Positions 24,961 to 33,182 of a DNA stretch of 64,000 nt are shown piece by piece. A program made the translations under genes and the position numbers. The DNA is from Candidatus Sulfuritelmatomonas gaucii (GTDB taxonomy: Bacteria; Acidobacteriota; Terriglobia; Terriglobales; Acidobacteriaceae), in NCBI GenBank assembly GCA_900290245.1, contig OKRB01000086.1, positions 57,868-121,867 of the forward strand, written 5' to 3'. The notes beneath the pieces are model-generated. The model saw only the letters and a list, made by a program, of their open reading frames with translations, was not told the origin of the DNA and ran no database searches. The first letter of the stretch is position 1; each line of letters opens with the position of its first letter.

Positions 24961-26196
24961 TCACTTCACGCGGACTTTGGGCTCGACAGAGAGGCCGGGG
25001 CGAAGCTGGTGGTTCGGGTCCTCTTTGGCGAGGTTGGTGAAATCGACGCGCACGGGAACGCGCTGCACCACCTTGACGTAGTTGCCGGTGGCGTTTTCGG
25101 GTGGGAAGAGCGACAGGACGGAGCCCGTGGCGCCGCCGATCTGGGTGATGCGGCCGCTGTAGTCCTTGCCCGTGGAATCGATGTGAACCACGACCGCCTG
25201 GCCGGCCTGCATGCGGCGCAGTTGCGTCTCTTTGAAGTTTGCGGTGATCCACAGGTCCTGAAGAGAAACCAGCGTCATCAGGTTCTGGCCGGAGGAGACG
25301 TTCTGATCGATCTCCACGCTCTTCCGAGTGACAATGCCGTCGGCGGGCGCGACGATCTTTGTGTAGCCGAGGTTGAGCTTCGCCTGATCGAGCTGCGCCT
25401 GGGCCTGTTCGACCTGGGCCTCGGCCTGCTTGGCTTTGGCGTCCTGCGCGGCGATCTGCTGCGGAGCGGTCTGGGCATACTTCTGCATGGCTTGCGCCTG
25501 CGTTTCGCGCTCGCGGGCCACGCGGATGGCGTCTTCTGCGGCCTGCTCGCTGGCGCGCGAATCGGCGAGCGCGGCCTTTGAAGAGGCTGCAGCAGCCACG
25601 GCTGCGTCAAACTGCTGTTTGCTGATCACGTCCTTTTCGACCAGCGGCTTGTAGCGCTCGAGATCCGATTGCGCCTTGACGTTGTTGGCCTCGGCCTGCT
25701 CCACGCGCGCTTTGGCCGCATCCAGTTGCTCCTCGGCCTGCGCCACGGTAGCGCGCGCGCCCGTGACATCGGCATCGGCCGAGCGCAGGTTGCTGCCGGT
25801 GTTGATGGTGATGATGGGCACGTTCACCCTGGCAGCCGCCGCGTTGGCTTTGGCGCTGGCCAGCGCAGCCTCAGCATTCTCGACCGCGACCTGGTAGTCG
25901 CTGGGATCGAGATCGACAATCGGATCGCCGGCTTTGACCAGCTGGTTTTCGTCCACGTACACCTTGGCGACGTGACCGGCTATACGCGAGCTGACCTGGA
26001 TGAGGTGGCCGTTCACCTGCGCGTCGTCAGTGTCTTCGCTGTAGGTGGAGTGCCACCAGACGCCGAGGCCGATGAGCACCACTGCGACGACAGCGGCAAC
26101 AAGAATGCCCCTGCGGCGGGACCGCGGCGCTTCAATTTCGGTTTCGGAAACCGACTCGTTGGGTTCAGGTGGTGTGGTTGGATCTGCCACGTTCAC
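24961..26196 (-). CDS. emrA: EmrA/HlyD-family membrane fusion protein
   Basis: 411-residue periplasmic adaptor of a tripartite pump. One transmembrane anchor (residues ~30-48, GILVAAVVAVVLIGLGVWW) is followed by the lipoyl half-motif TDDAQVNGHLIQVSSRIAGHV. A long Ala/Gln/Glu-rich coiled coil (~100-265) leads to the second lipoyl half KIVAPADGIVTRKSVEIDQNV and the beta-barrel (TANFKETQLRRMQAGQAVVVHID). TDDAYV-like and NFKETQL motifs point to the EmrA branch that pairs with DHA2 MFS pumps. It overlaps the TolC-like gene by four bases. No pump gene is adjacent; an EmrB-type pump lies at 58702-60282. Confidence 0.87.
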   Translation of the reverse strand: MNVADPTTPPEPNESVSETEIEAPRSRRRGILVAAVVAVVLIGLGVWWHSTYSEDTDDAQVNGHLIQVSSRIAGHVAKVYVDENQLVKAGDPIVDLDPSDYQVAVENAEAALASAKANAAAARVNVPIITINTGSNLRSADADVTGARATVAQAEEQLDAAKARVEQAEANNVKAQSDLERYKPLVEKDVISKQQFDAAVAAAASSKAALADSRASEQAAEDAIRVARERETQAQAMQKYAQTAPQQIAAQDAKAKQAEAQVEQAQAQLDQAKLNLGYTKIVAPADGIVTRKSVEIDQNVSSGQNLMTLVSLQDLWITANFKETQLRRMQAGQAVVVHIDSTGKDYSGRITQIGGATGSVLSLFPPENATGNYVKVVQRVPVRVDFTNLAKEDPNHQLRPGLSVEPKVRVK

Positions 26197-27674
26197 TTCC
26201 CTCCTAGGTATTTCCTGTAGTTCAGCCCGTCTCCGAGCGCGCGGGCCAGGCTTAGTTTGGCAATGTTGTCGCGATAGAGGCTGGCCACGTATTGACTGTC
26301 GGCCTGGGCCACGGATTGCTGCGCCTGGCTCACCGCCAGGTTGTCGCTCACTCCGTTGGCGTAGCGCTCCTGCGCCTCTTTGAGCGCTTCGTTGGCAAGG
26401 TCACTGCTCGAGCGCGCCACTTCCACCTGCTTTTGCGCGGCGGCGATGTCGAGCAGAGCGTCGCGCACATCGGCTTCAATCTGCGCCTGCTTGTCGCTGA
26501 GCTGCGCCTGCGTTGTATCGAGCTGTGCCTGCGCCTGCTGGGCCAATCCGCGCAAAGCGAACTCGGCAAAAACGGGAACCGTCAACGATGCTGTCGCATC
26601 CACGGTGCCGTGCGAATGCGCCAGCGTGGGGCCGATGTCGCCGTAGTCAGCATTAGCTGCGACGGCAGGCAGGCGCGCGGCGGTGGCCGCCTTGCGCTGC
26701 TCGGCCGCGGCCGCGTTGACTTCAACGAGTGCCGCAAGATCCTTGCGATTCGCCTGGGCCTGTTTGATCAGCGCATCCGCGTCCAACTGGTCGAAGGGCG
26801 CGTAGGGAACGTCTTCGGTCAGGTTGTAGCTCTGCGCCAGCGGCAACCCGATGGTACGCGCTAGCGACAGCTTGTCTTTCTCGAGCGCGTTTTGCGCGAC
26901 GATCAACTGCTGCTCCAGTGATTGGTAATCCACGCGCGCGCGAAGTTCGTCGAGCAGCGGGGCGGTGCCCGCCTGATGATTGTCGACGGCCTGGTCGAGC
27001 GAAATCTTCGACGTGGCCACCTGCGCCTGAACGCTGCTGAGCTCGGTTTGATCGGCCAGCACAAGCAGATAGGCGTTGCCCACGGTGAGCACGACGAGGT
27101 CACGCGCATCCTGCGCGGAGAGTTGCGAGGCAGCAAAGTTGTGGCGCGCCGCCAGGTAGTTGCGCAGCGAAGCCACATCGACCAGCGACCAGCTCAGCGA
27201 AGCGCGAAGGTCGGTGAATCCGAAGGGTCCGATAATGACCGGAAAACCGGAGATGCGCAGGCCCTCGGCGGGCAGATCGGTTTGCATCACCGTTTCTTTG
27301 GCGGCGAAGTCGACCGAAGGCAGCAGCGATTGCAGCTGGCTCAATCGCTGGGCGCGGGCTCCGGCAGTTTGCGTGTTGCTGAGAATGATGCCCAGGTTAG
27401 CCTGCAAACCGCGCTGGATTGCGTCGTCGAGCGAGAGATCGATTGCCTGCGCCGACGCAGTGCCCTGGGTGACGCTGCCTTGAAAGTTGCCGGCCGAGGG
27501 AGCGGTTGGCGCAGGCGGAGGTGGAATGACGGCCGTTTGCGCGGCGACGACGGCGGAAACCGAAAGCGCAAAGCCCAATAGAAAACCGGAAGCACAGAAT
27601 CGATCTGTGCTTTTGCTGGAATGATTTGGCAATTTGAACCTAAAACTCAAGAACGGCGAACGCAGTCGCACCAA
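26193..27674 (-). CDS. TolC-family outer-membrane efflux protein
   Basis: 493 residues with a signal peptide (FLLGFALSVSAVVAAQ). Two OEP repeats of alternating long Ala/Gln-rich helices are present; one starts LDDAIQRGLQANLGIILSNTQTAGARAQRLSQLQSLLPSVD and ends near GLPLAQ, the second runs from LIKQAQANRKDL to LARALGDGL. This is the outer-membrane channel of a tripartite export system and is translated just ahead of the EmrA-like adaptor (4-bp overlap). No regulator gene is next to it. Confidence 0.87.
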   Translation of the reverse strand: MVRLRSPFLSFRFKLPNHSSKSTDRFCASGFLLGFALSVSAVVAAQTAVIPPPPAPTAPSAGNFQGSVTQGTASAQAIDLSLDDAIQRGLQANLGIILSNTQTAGARAQRLSQLQSLLPSVDFAAKETVMQTDLPAEGLRISGFPVIIGPFGFTDLRASLSWSLVDVASLRNYLAARHNFAASQLSAQDARDLVVLTVGNAYLLVLADQTELSSVQAQVATSKISLDQAVDNHQAGTAPLLDELRARVDYQSLEQQLIVAQNALEKDKLSLARTIGLPLAQSYNLTEDVPYAPFDQLDADALIKQAQANRKDLAALVEVNAAAAEQRKAATAARLPAVAANADYGDIGPTLAHSHGTVDATASLTVPVFAEFALRGLAQQAQAQLDTTQAQLSDKQAQIEADVRDALLDIAAAQKQVEVARSSSDLANEALKEAQERYANGVSDNLAVSQAQQSVAQADSQYVASLYRDNIAKLSLARALGDGLNYRKYLGGK

Positions 27675-27796
27675 AATGGCTGTACGACAAATGGATGCAC
27701 AGCAGGCGCCGCGCGGTTCTTTAATGTAGTGTATCGAACTGCCGCCGCTTGGGGCATCTCCTTCGTGCGCCTCGAATTAGATGAGCGACCAGGAAG

Positions 27797-29479
27797 CTAG
27801 TAGGTCCCGGGCTGGCGGTAGGGCGAACCCGCCGCGTAACGTCGCTCCTCGCCGCGAGGATCCTTCTCAATGTGCGGCGGATTGTCCCAGATCATCGTGT
27901 TGCGTCCATTCAGGTCGTAGGCCGGCCAGACGGGCAGACCGGGATGATTGGGATTCCCCGTGGCAGCGTAATGGATGAGCATGCCTGACATGGCGTCGGC
28001 CAGAGGCTGCGCGGCGGCAAGATCTTCAGGCGCGGTGCCGATCTGACCAGGCGCGGCGTCAAGGTTATCGAACATGAAAGGAATGTCGATGGTGTGCATG
28101 GCGCGAGCGCCGGGAGCGTTGCGGTGCCAATTCATTTGATAGACCCAGGTGAGCGGCTGGCTCTGCGGATTGCTCGCGCGGCGCTCAGCTTCCATCACCT
28201 GTCCGGGCCACGCGCGGAAGGCGGTGGCGGCTGCGACGACAATGTCGATGGGAGATTTGTCGGGATAGATCGTGCGGTATTTGGCGATGACCTCTTCCGC
28301 GGTGTACGGGCCGAGGTAGATGGCGACGGCGTTGTGCAGGGCAGTTGGTGCGTCTTCCCACGTGAGCGTGCCGCGCGAGGGAACGGCGGTTTCGTCGTGG
28401 GTGTTGCCGAGGATCATGGGCACATGCGCAGAGAGCGGCGGCGCATCGGGAGTGAACGGATCGCGCGGGAGCACGACATGGTCCACGACGGGCAGCCAGT
28501 CGGAACTTGTTGCGGCGGCGGCTGCCTGAATTTTTTCCCACGGCATGGTTTTCAGGTCGGCGAGATTCGCCTTCGTGATGCCGAGCTTGTCGAGCATCAC
28601 TTCGGTGCGCTTGGAGGCGATCTCAATGGATGCGCCCATGACCTGCTGGCCGCTCATGGTCATGACGCGATGAAAGAGGCCGTGGCCTGCGGGCATGGCC
28701 ATCAGCGTGGCGCATTTGGCGCCGCCGCCGGATTGGCCGAAGATCAGAACGCGAGAAGGGTCGCCGCCGAATTCGGCGATGTTGTTCCGCACCCATTTGA
28801 GCGCCAGAACCAGGTCGAGCATGCTCACGTTGCCGGAATCGGGATACTGTTTGGGATCGATTGCGGCGAGATAGAGAAAGCCAAAAGCATTGAGCCGGTG
28901 GTTGACGGTGACCACCACAACGTCGCCGCGGTGGCATAGCCGTTTGCCGTCATAGAGCGGGCTGTTCACCGATCCGTTGTTGTAGGCGCCGCCGTGGAAG
29001 TAGACGAGCACCGGGCGTTTGCGGCGGTCGCGTAGCCCGGGAGTGAAGACATTCAGGTGGAGGCAATCTTCGCTTTGGATGCCGGCTTCAGGCGCAACGC
29101 GCGGACGCGATCCGACCGGCGTCATTCCGGCCGCGCCGAGGCTCGGAGCGGAGGTAACGCCCTCGAGGCCGCGAAGCACGGTTAACTGCGGGGCGCGGGT
29201 GGTGAAGGTGTCGCACGCTTTCACATCGGTCCACGGGGTGGGTGGCAATGGGGCCTGGAAGCGCACCGGAGCAATGTCGGCGCCGTAGGGGACTGAACGA
29301 AAGACGTTGATGCCGTCCTCGACGGTGCCGCTGATCTTTCCGTATTCGGTTCTTGCGATCGAGGTTTCAGTCGGAGAAGACTGCGCGTCGGCGAACGCTA
29401 AGAAGCTTTTGTGCAGGGTGAGCGAGGCAGCGGCGATTCCGGAATAACGAAGAACAGTGCGGCGATTGATGGGTTGCAA
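27797..29479 (-). CDS. Exported type-B carboxylesterase/para-nitrobenzyl esterase
   Basis: 560-residue alpha/beta hydrolase. The N-terminus NRRTVLRYSGIAAASLTL is Tat-like. Type-B landmarks are SEDCLHLNVFTP, the oxyanion hole VYFHGGAYNNGS, LDLVLALKWVRNNIAEFGGDPSRV, and the nucleophile S250 in GQSGGG. The usual elbow is GESAGG, so both Glu and Ala are changed while Ser is kept. The acid residue is probably in GNTHDETA. The substrate is unknown. It appears monocistronic and convergent with nothing close on its 3' side. Confidence 0.88.
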   Translation of the reverse strand: MQPINRRTVLRYSGIAAASLTLHKSFLAFADAQSSPTETSIARTEYGKISGTVEDGINVFRSVPYGADIAPVRFQAPLPPTPWTDVKACDTFTTRAPQLTVLRGLEGVTSAPSLGAAGMTPVGSRPRVAPEAGIQSEDCLHLNVFTPGLRDRRKRPVLVYFHGGAYNNGSVNSPLYDGKRLCHRGDVVVVTVNHRLNAFGFLYLAAIDPKQYPDSGNVSMLDLVLALKWVRNNIAEFGGDPSRVLIFGQSGGGAKCATLMAMPAGHGLFHRVMTMSGQQVMGASIEIASKRTEVMLDKLGITKANLADLKTMPWEKIQAAAAATSSDWLPVVDHVVLPRDPFTPDAPPLSAHVPMILGNTHDETAVPSRGTLTWEDAPTALHNAVAIYLGPYTAEEVIAKYRTIYPDKSPIDIVVAAATAFRAWPGQVMEAERRASNPQSQPLTWVYQMNWHRNAPGARAMHTIDIPFMFDNLDAAPGQIGTAPEDLAAAQPLADAMSGMLIHYAATGNPNHPGLPVWPAYDLNGRNTMIWDNPPHIEKDPRGEERRYAAGSPYRQPGTY

Positions 29480-29771
29480 CGTGCGGCCTCCTGAGGTGCG
29501 AGGGGTGGGAAGCGTGGTCAGACCATTCTACTCTGGGTCGGGTTGGGGATTCGATGCTGGCGCAGTTGAAGCGAGGAGCCCGCCGGAAAAGACCGAATGC
29601 TCGGAGGCGCTGAGGAAAAAGGCCCTCAGCGGCTAAAGCCGGGTGCCTGTGATCCCCTGTTTGCGGCCCGAGTAAACTCGTGCCCTGATACAAGGGCAGG
29701 ACAGGAGCGGCTTAAGGATCAGAAGGTTAGAGAATCTGGCAAAAGTTTTGTGCTAATTCTGTGCTACGTAC

Positions 29772-30074
29772 ATGATGGACAGCCGCAGCCACACTCTCTA
29801 CACCGGCGTCACAGGCGACCTTCACAGACGTGTGTTCCAGCACAAATGGAAAGAGCATGAAGGCTTCACGGCAAAGTACAACTGCGATCGACTCGTGTGG
29901 TTCGAAGGACACCAGGATATTGCGCGAGCGATCGCCCGCGAGAAGGAACTGAAGGGCTGGAGACGAGCAAAGAAGGTTGCGCTGATTGAGTCGATCAACC
30001 CGGTCTGGACGGACTTGAGTCGCGATTGGTACGACTACGAGCCTGCCGATTATCGCCGTGCGTTGGATCGATGA
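29772..30074 (+). CDS. GIY-YIG endonuclease-domain protein, possibly 5'-frameshifted
   Basis: 100 residues of the small stand-alone GIY-YIG type. MDSRSHTLYTGVTGDLHRRVFQHK supplies the YIG half and the catalytic Arg helix; FTAKYNCDRLVWFEGHQDIARAIAREKELKGWRRAKKVALIE contains the conserved Glu. Homologues begin with a strand like YVYIM that carries the first GIY Tyr. Here the sequence before MDS reads CYV in the -1 frame (TGCTACGTA at 29763-29771) and then slips, as if about two bases were lost at 29771-29774. The protein as annotated lacks the first catalytic Tyr. Flanked by short direct repeats. Confidence 0.65.
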   Translation: MMDSRSHTLYTGVTGDLHRRVFQHKWKEHEGFTAKYNCDRLVWFEGHQDIARAIAREKELKGWRRAKKVALIESINPVWTDLSRDWYDYEPADYRRALDR

Positions 30075-30623
30075 GAAGCAACCGCAGATCCTTCCGCTTC
30101 GCGTCAGGATGACAGTGCGACGTGAAGCCGAATTGCGCACCGGATGGTGATTGGGAGTGGATGGTCGCTAATCCGGAAGTATCGACCGAGGCAGGCAGCC
30201 GTTCTGTGCGTGAATTTGTGCTATTTTGTGCCAGCGATTTGGACATTCTGGACATCTGCGACATCCGGAGCATTGCTGAATCAGCAAGTTATTTGTTTTC
30301 AATGGGCCTTTGAATCGTGCCCCGATACAAAGCACTGCGCGCCCTAAAATCCCTGGAGTTATGCGCCAAGCGACAAATTTGTAACTCTCTCCGAGGGCAC
30401 GGGGTCGCTGGGCCGCCGTGTGAAGCCATGCGCTTTTCTTCGCTGTTTAACGATTCTGAAAGGCCGATTCCTGTATGGATGACTCTGTTGGATCGGGCAT
30501 GCAACGAGACCGCTGGATGCCCGGCCCATAGCCGGAACGTTGTAGGCTGGGAAGGCGAAGCTGGGGTATCGCCGGCGAGCCAAAACGGCGTAGACTTCCA
30601 AACGCAGCGCCTGAGAAGAAGAA
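30075..30623. other. 549-bp intergenic region upstream of ppk, repeat-rich
   Basis: Holds a short GCAGATCCTTCCG...GTCAGGATGACA element (30084-30114, reverse orientation), a TTTGTGCTATTTTGTGC copy (30215-30231) matching one at 29747-29764, and TCGTGCCCCGATACAA (30315-30330) matching 29678-29693 with one difference. No convincing gene; the ppk promoter should lie in its last 200 bases. Confidence 0.6.
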
Positions 30624-32771
30624 ATGGCCAGAAGTCCAAAGAAAATCACGCTTTTCAACGGGCGGGACTACTCCTGGATGCAGTTCAATCGCCGTGTCCT
30701 GGAAGAGGCTGAAGACCCGGCGAACCCGCTGTTGGAGCGCGTGAAATTTCTGGCCATCACGGGCTCGAATCTTGACGAATACGTCGAAATCCGGCAGGCC
30801 GGCCTGATGCAGCGGATTGAGGACGGCTACCGCGAGCCGGGCTACGACGGCCAGCGCCCCGGCGAATCGCTTGGCACCCTCACCCACGAGATTCACAGCT
30901 TTGTGGCTGCGCAGTATCAATGCTGGAACATGCTGCTGCTGCCCGAGCTGTGCAAGCAGGGCATTCGGCTGCTGGAGTGGGATGAACTGGACGAAGACGC
31001 GCGCGATTTCGCCCGCGGTTACTTTCAGCGCGAGGTCGATCCGCTGCTGACTCCGATCTCGATCGATCCGGCCCATCCCTTTCCGCGCGTGCTCAACAAG
31101 GCGCTGTGCCTGGCGTTGTTGCTCCGCGCCAAGCGGCGCAGCTCTGGCCCGCACGTGCTCGGCGTGGTCACGGTGCCGCGCGCGCTGCCGCGATTTGTCC
31201 GCCTGCCCTCGAACCACGGCCGCCACGATTACCTGCTGCTGCAGGACCTGATCGCGCAGCAACTGGCCGGCATGTACCGGGGATACGAGGTGCTCGCCTC
31301 TGCGGCGTTCCGCGTGACGCGCAACTCAAACCTCTACTTCGAGGAGGAAGAGGCGCGGTCGCTGCTGGAGACGATCCGCGTGGAGCTGCACAACCGGCGC
31401 AAGGGCGATGCGGTGCGACTGGAGATTGAAACCGGCGCGGATCCCGAGATTGTGGAGCGCCTGCGCGTGAACTTCGAGCTTGAAGAGGACCAGGTGTTCC
31501 TTTGCGAAGGGCCGGTGAATCTCTCGCGCCTGATGTTCTTCTACAGCGATGTGCAGCGGCCCGATCTGAAATTCCTGCCGTTCACGCCGAAACCGCTGAT
31601 CCTGAGCCGCAAGTCAACGGGAATCTTCGATGAGCTTCGCCACCGCGATATTCTGCTGCACCACCCTTACGATGCTTACGACCCGGTGGTCGATTTCATC
31701 CAGCAGGGCGCGCAGGATCCGGCAGTGGTGACCATGAAGCAGACGCTCTACCGCACCAGCCACGACTCGCCGATGTTCCAGGCGCTGACCGAGGCGGGAG
31801 CAACCAAGGAAGCCACGGTGGTGGTGGAGTTGATGGCACGCTTCGACGAGGCTTCGAATATCCGCTGGGCGCGCAGCATGGAAGACGCGGGCGTGCAGGT
31901 GTTTCACGGCGTGGTGGGGCTGAAAACGCATTGCAAACTGGCCATGCTGGTGCGCCACGACGAGGACGGCGTCACTCGCCGCTACTGCCACCTGGGCACT
32001 GGCAATTACAACCCGGAGACTGCGCGCTTCTACACGGATTTGAGCCTGCTGACCAGCGACCCGCAGATTGGCGAACGCGTGCACATGGTGTTCAATTACC
32101 TGACCGCGCACGCGGAGCTTGATGACTACAGCCCGCTGCTGGTGGCGCCGCTGACGATGGCGGAGAGTTTTTTGCGGCTGATCCGGCGCGAGCAGGAGCA
32201 CGCGCAGGCCGGACGCCCGGCGCACATCGTGGCCAAGATGAATGCGCTGCTCGAGCCTTCGATTATCCAGGCGCTTTACCAGGCCTCGCAAGCCGGAGTT
32301 GAGATCGACCTGATCATCCGCGGCTTGTGCACGTTGCGGCCAGGCGTCAAAGGACTGTCGGACCGGATCCGCGTGCGCTCGATTGTGGGACGCTTTCTGG
32401 AGCACTCGCGCATCTTCCACTTTGCCAACGGGGGCAACGACGAAATCTACCTGGGCTCGGCCGACTGGATGCCGCGCAACCTCTTCGAACGGTGCGAAGT
32501 CGTCTTCCCCGTCCGCGACCCGGCGGTGATGGCCCGCATTCACGGCGAGATTCTGCCAGCTTATATGGCCGACAGCGTGAAAGCGCGCATCCAGCAGCCA
32601 GACGGCAGCTATGTTCGCGCGAACAAGCTGATGAAGGACACGCTGCTTTTTTCGAGCCAGGATTTCCTGATGTGCCTGGCCGAAGGGAAGGCGGATCTGG
32701 ATGCGATTCCCGCGCTGGATTCCAAGCGCGGACCAAAGGCTGCGCAACCGGCGGCGACGGCGGCGGACTAG
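30624..32771 (+). CDS. ppk: Polyphosphate kinase
   Basis: 715-residue PPK1, which reversibly polymerises the ATP gamma-phosphate into polyphosphate. It has the N-terminal helical domain (FNGRDYSWMQFNRRVLEEAEDP, ITGSNLDEYVEIR), the HPYDAYDPVVDFIQQ segment, and the phospho-histidine H436 in GLKTHCKLAML. The second PLD-like half has LEHSRIFHFANGG and SADWMPRNLFERCEVVFP. Length is typical of the family. The ATG at 30624 follows GAGAAGAAGA. ppx and sixA, also linked to phosphate metabolism, are 6-7 kb downstream. Confidence 0.96.
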   Translation: MARSPKKITLFNGRDYSWMQFNRRVLEEAEDPANPLLERVKFLAITGSNLDEYVEIRQAGLMQRIEDGYREPGYDGQRPGESLGTLTHEIHSFVAAQYQCWNMLLLPELCKQGIRLLEWDELDEDARDFARGYFQREVDPLLTPISIDPAHPFPRVLNKALCLALLLRAKRRSSGPHVLGVVTVPRALPRFVRLPSNHGRHDYLLLQDLIAQQLAGMYRGYEVLASAAFRVTRNSNLYFEEEEARSLLETIRVELHNRRKGDAVRLEIETGADPEIVERLRVNFELEEDQVFLCEGPVNLSRLMFFYSDVQRPDLKFLPFTPKPLILSRKSTGIFDELRHRDILLHHPYDAYDPVVDFIQQGAQDPAVVTMKQTLYRTSHDSPMFQALTEAGATKEATVVVELMARFDEASNIRWARSMEDAGVQVFHGVVGLKTHCKLAMLVRHDEDGVTRRYCHLGTGNYNPETARFYTDLSLLTSDPQIGERVHMVFNYLTAHAELDDYSPLLVAPLTMAESFLRLIRREQEHAQAGRPAHIVAKMNALLEPSIIQALYQASQAGVEIDLIIRGLCTLRPGVKGLSDRIRVRSIVGRFLEHSRIFHFANGGNDEIYLGSADWMPRNLFERCEVVFPVRDPAVMARIHGEILPAYMADSVKARIQQPDGSYVRANKLMKDTLLFSSQDFLMCLAEGKADLDAIPALDSKRGPKAAQPAATAAD

Positions 32772-32780
32772 CTGGGTGCC

Positions 32781-32798
32781 CGCCCTCGCGGCGTTTTT
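32781..32798 (+). terminator. Weak rho-independent terminator of ppk
   Basis: CGCC-CTCGC-GGCG hairpin followed by five T residues, ten bases after the ppk stop. The stem is only 4 bp. Confidence 0.4.
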
Positions 32799-33030
32799 CC
32801 CTTTGTCGCTAGGATGGGGATGTGAAAGCTCGCGTTACATGCGCAAAATCGCGCAAAAACGCGCCAAAATGAGGCTCAAATCAGTGTTTTAGAGGCCAAA
32901 AAATTGCATTTAATTGCTCTTTCGCGAAATTGTTGGGTGCGCTTTGCTCTGATTCGTAACCTCAGGTGGTTATAAATCGCTTAAAACGGAACCTGGAGAG
33001 GTCATTGCGTCGTAAAAATGCAACCTATGG

Positions 33031-33059
33031 TGGTTACATTTTGGCCCAAAATGTAACCA
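33031..33059. repeat. Perfect 29-bp palindrome
   Basis: Arms TGGTTACATTTTGG and CCAAAATGTAACCA, 14 bp each with one central base, between convergent genes. It can act on both strands and lacks a U tract, so a binding site or a cruciform/hairpin is as likely as a terminator. Confidence 0.9.
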
Positions 33060-33182
33060 TTTCATTGAACATTTGAGGGGGTAACGCACCACTTGAGCGA
33101 ACATTTGCGATGATTCGAGGCGCTTTATCGCCTCCAGGCTGAAAAGCTGCACAAAAAGTAGTGCGCTGCACTCCCCTCCGGC

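Larger units (their letters stand above)
32772..33182. other. 411-bp AT-richer spacer between convergent ppk and pseudokinase genes
   Basis: No gene. It is richer in A and T than its surroundings. It holds a weak terminator-like hairpin after ppk, a run of GCGCAAAA-like words (about 32849-32871), two related words AACCTNNGGTGGTTAYA (32959-32975 and 33022-33038), and a perfect 29-bp palindrome at 33031-33059. Confidence 0.6.

Noticed and set aside
30122-30347. Two short plus-strand open frames upstream of ppk
   Set aside because: They overlap in different frames, lie in repeat-bearing DNA, and lack ribosome sites and similarity to known proteins.
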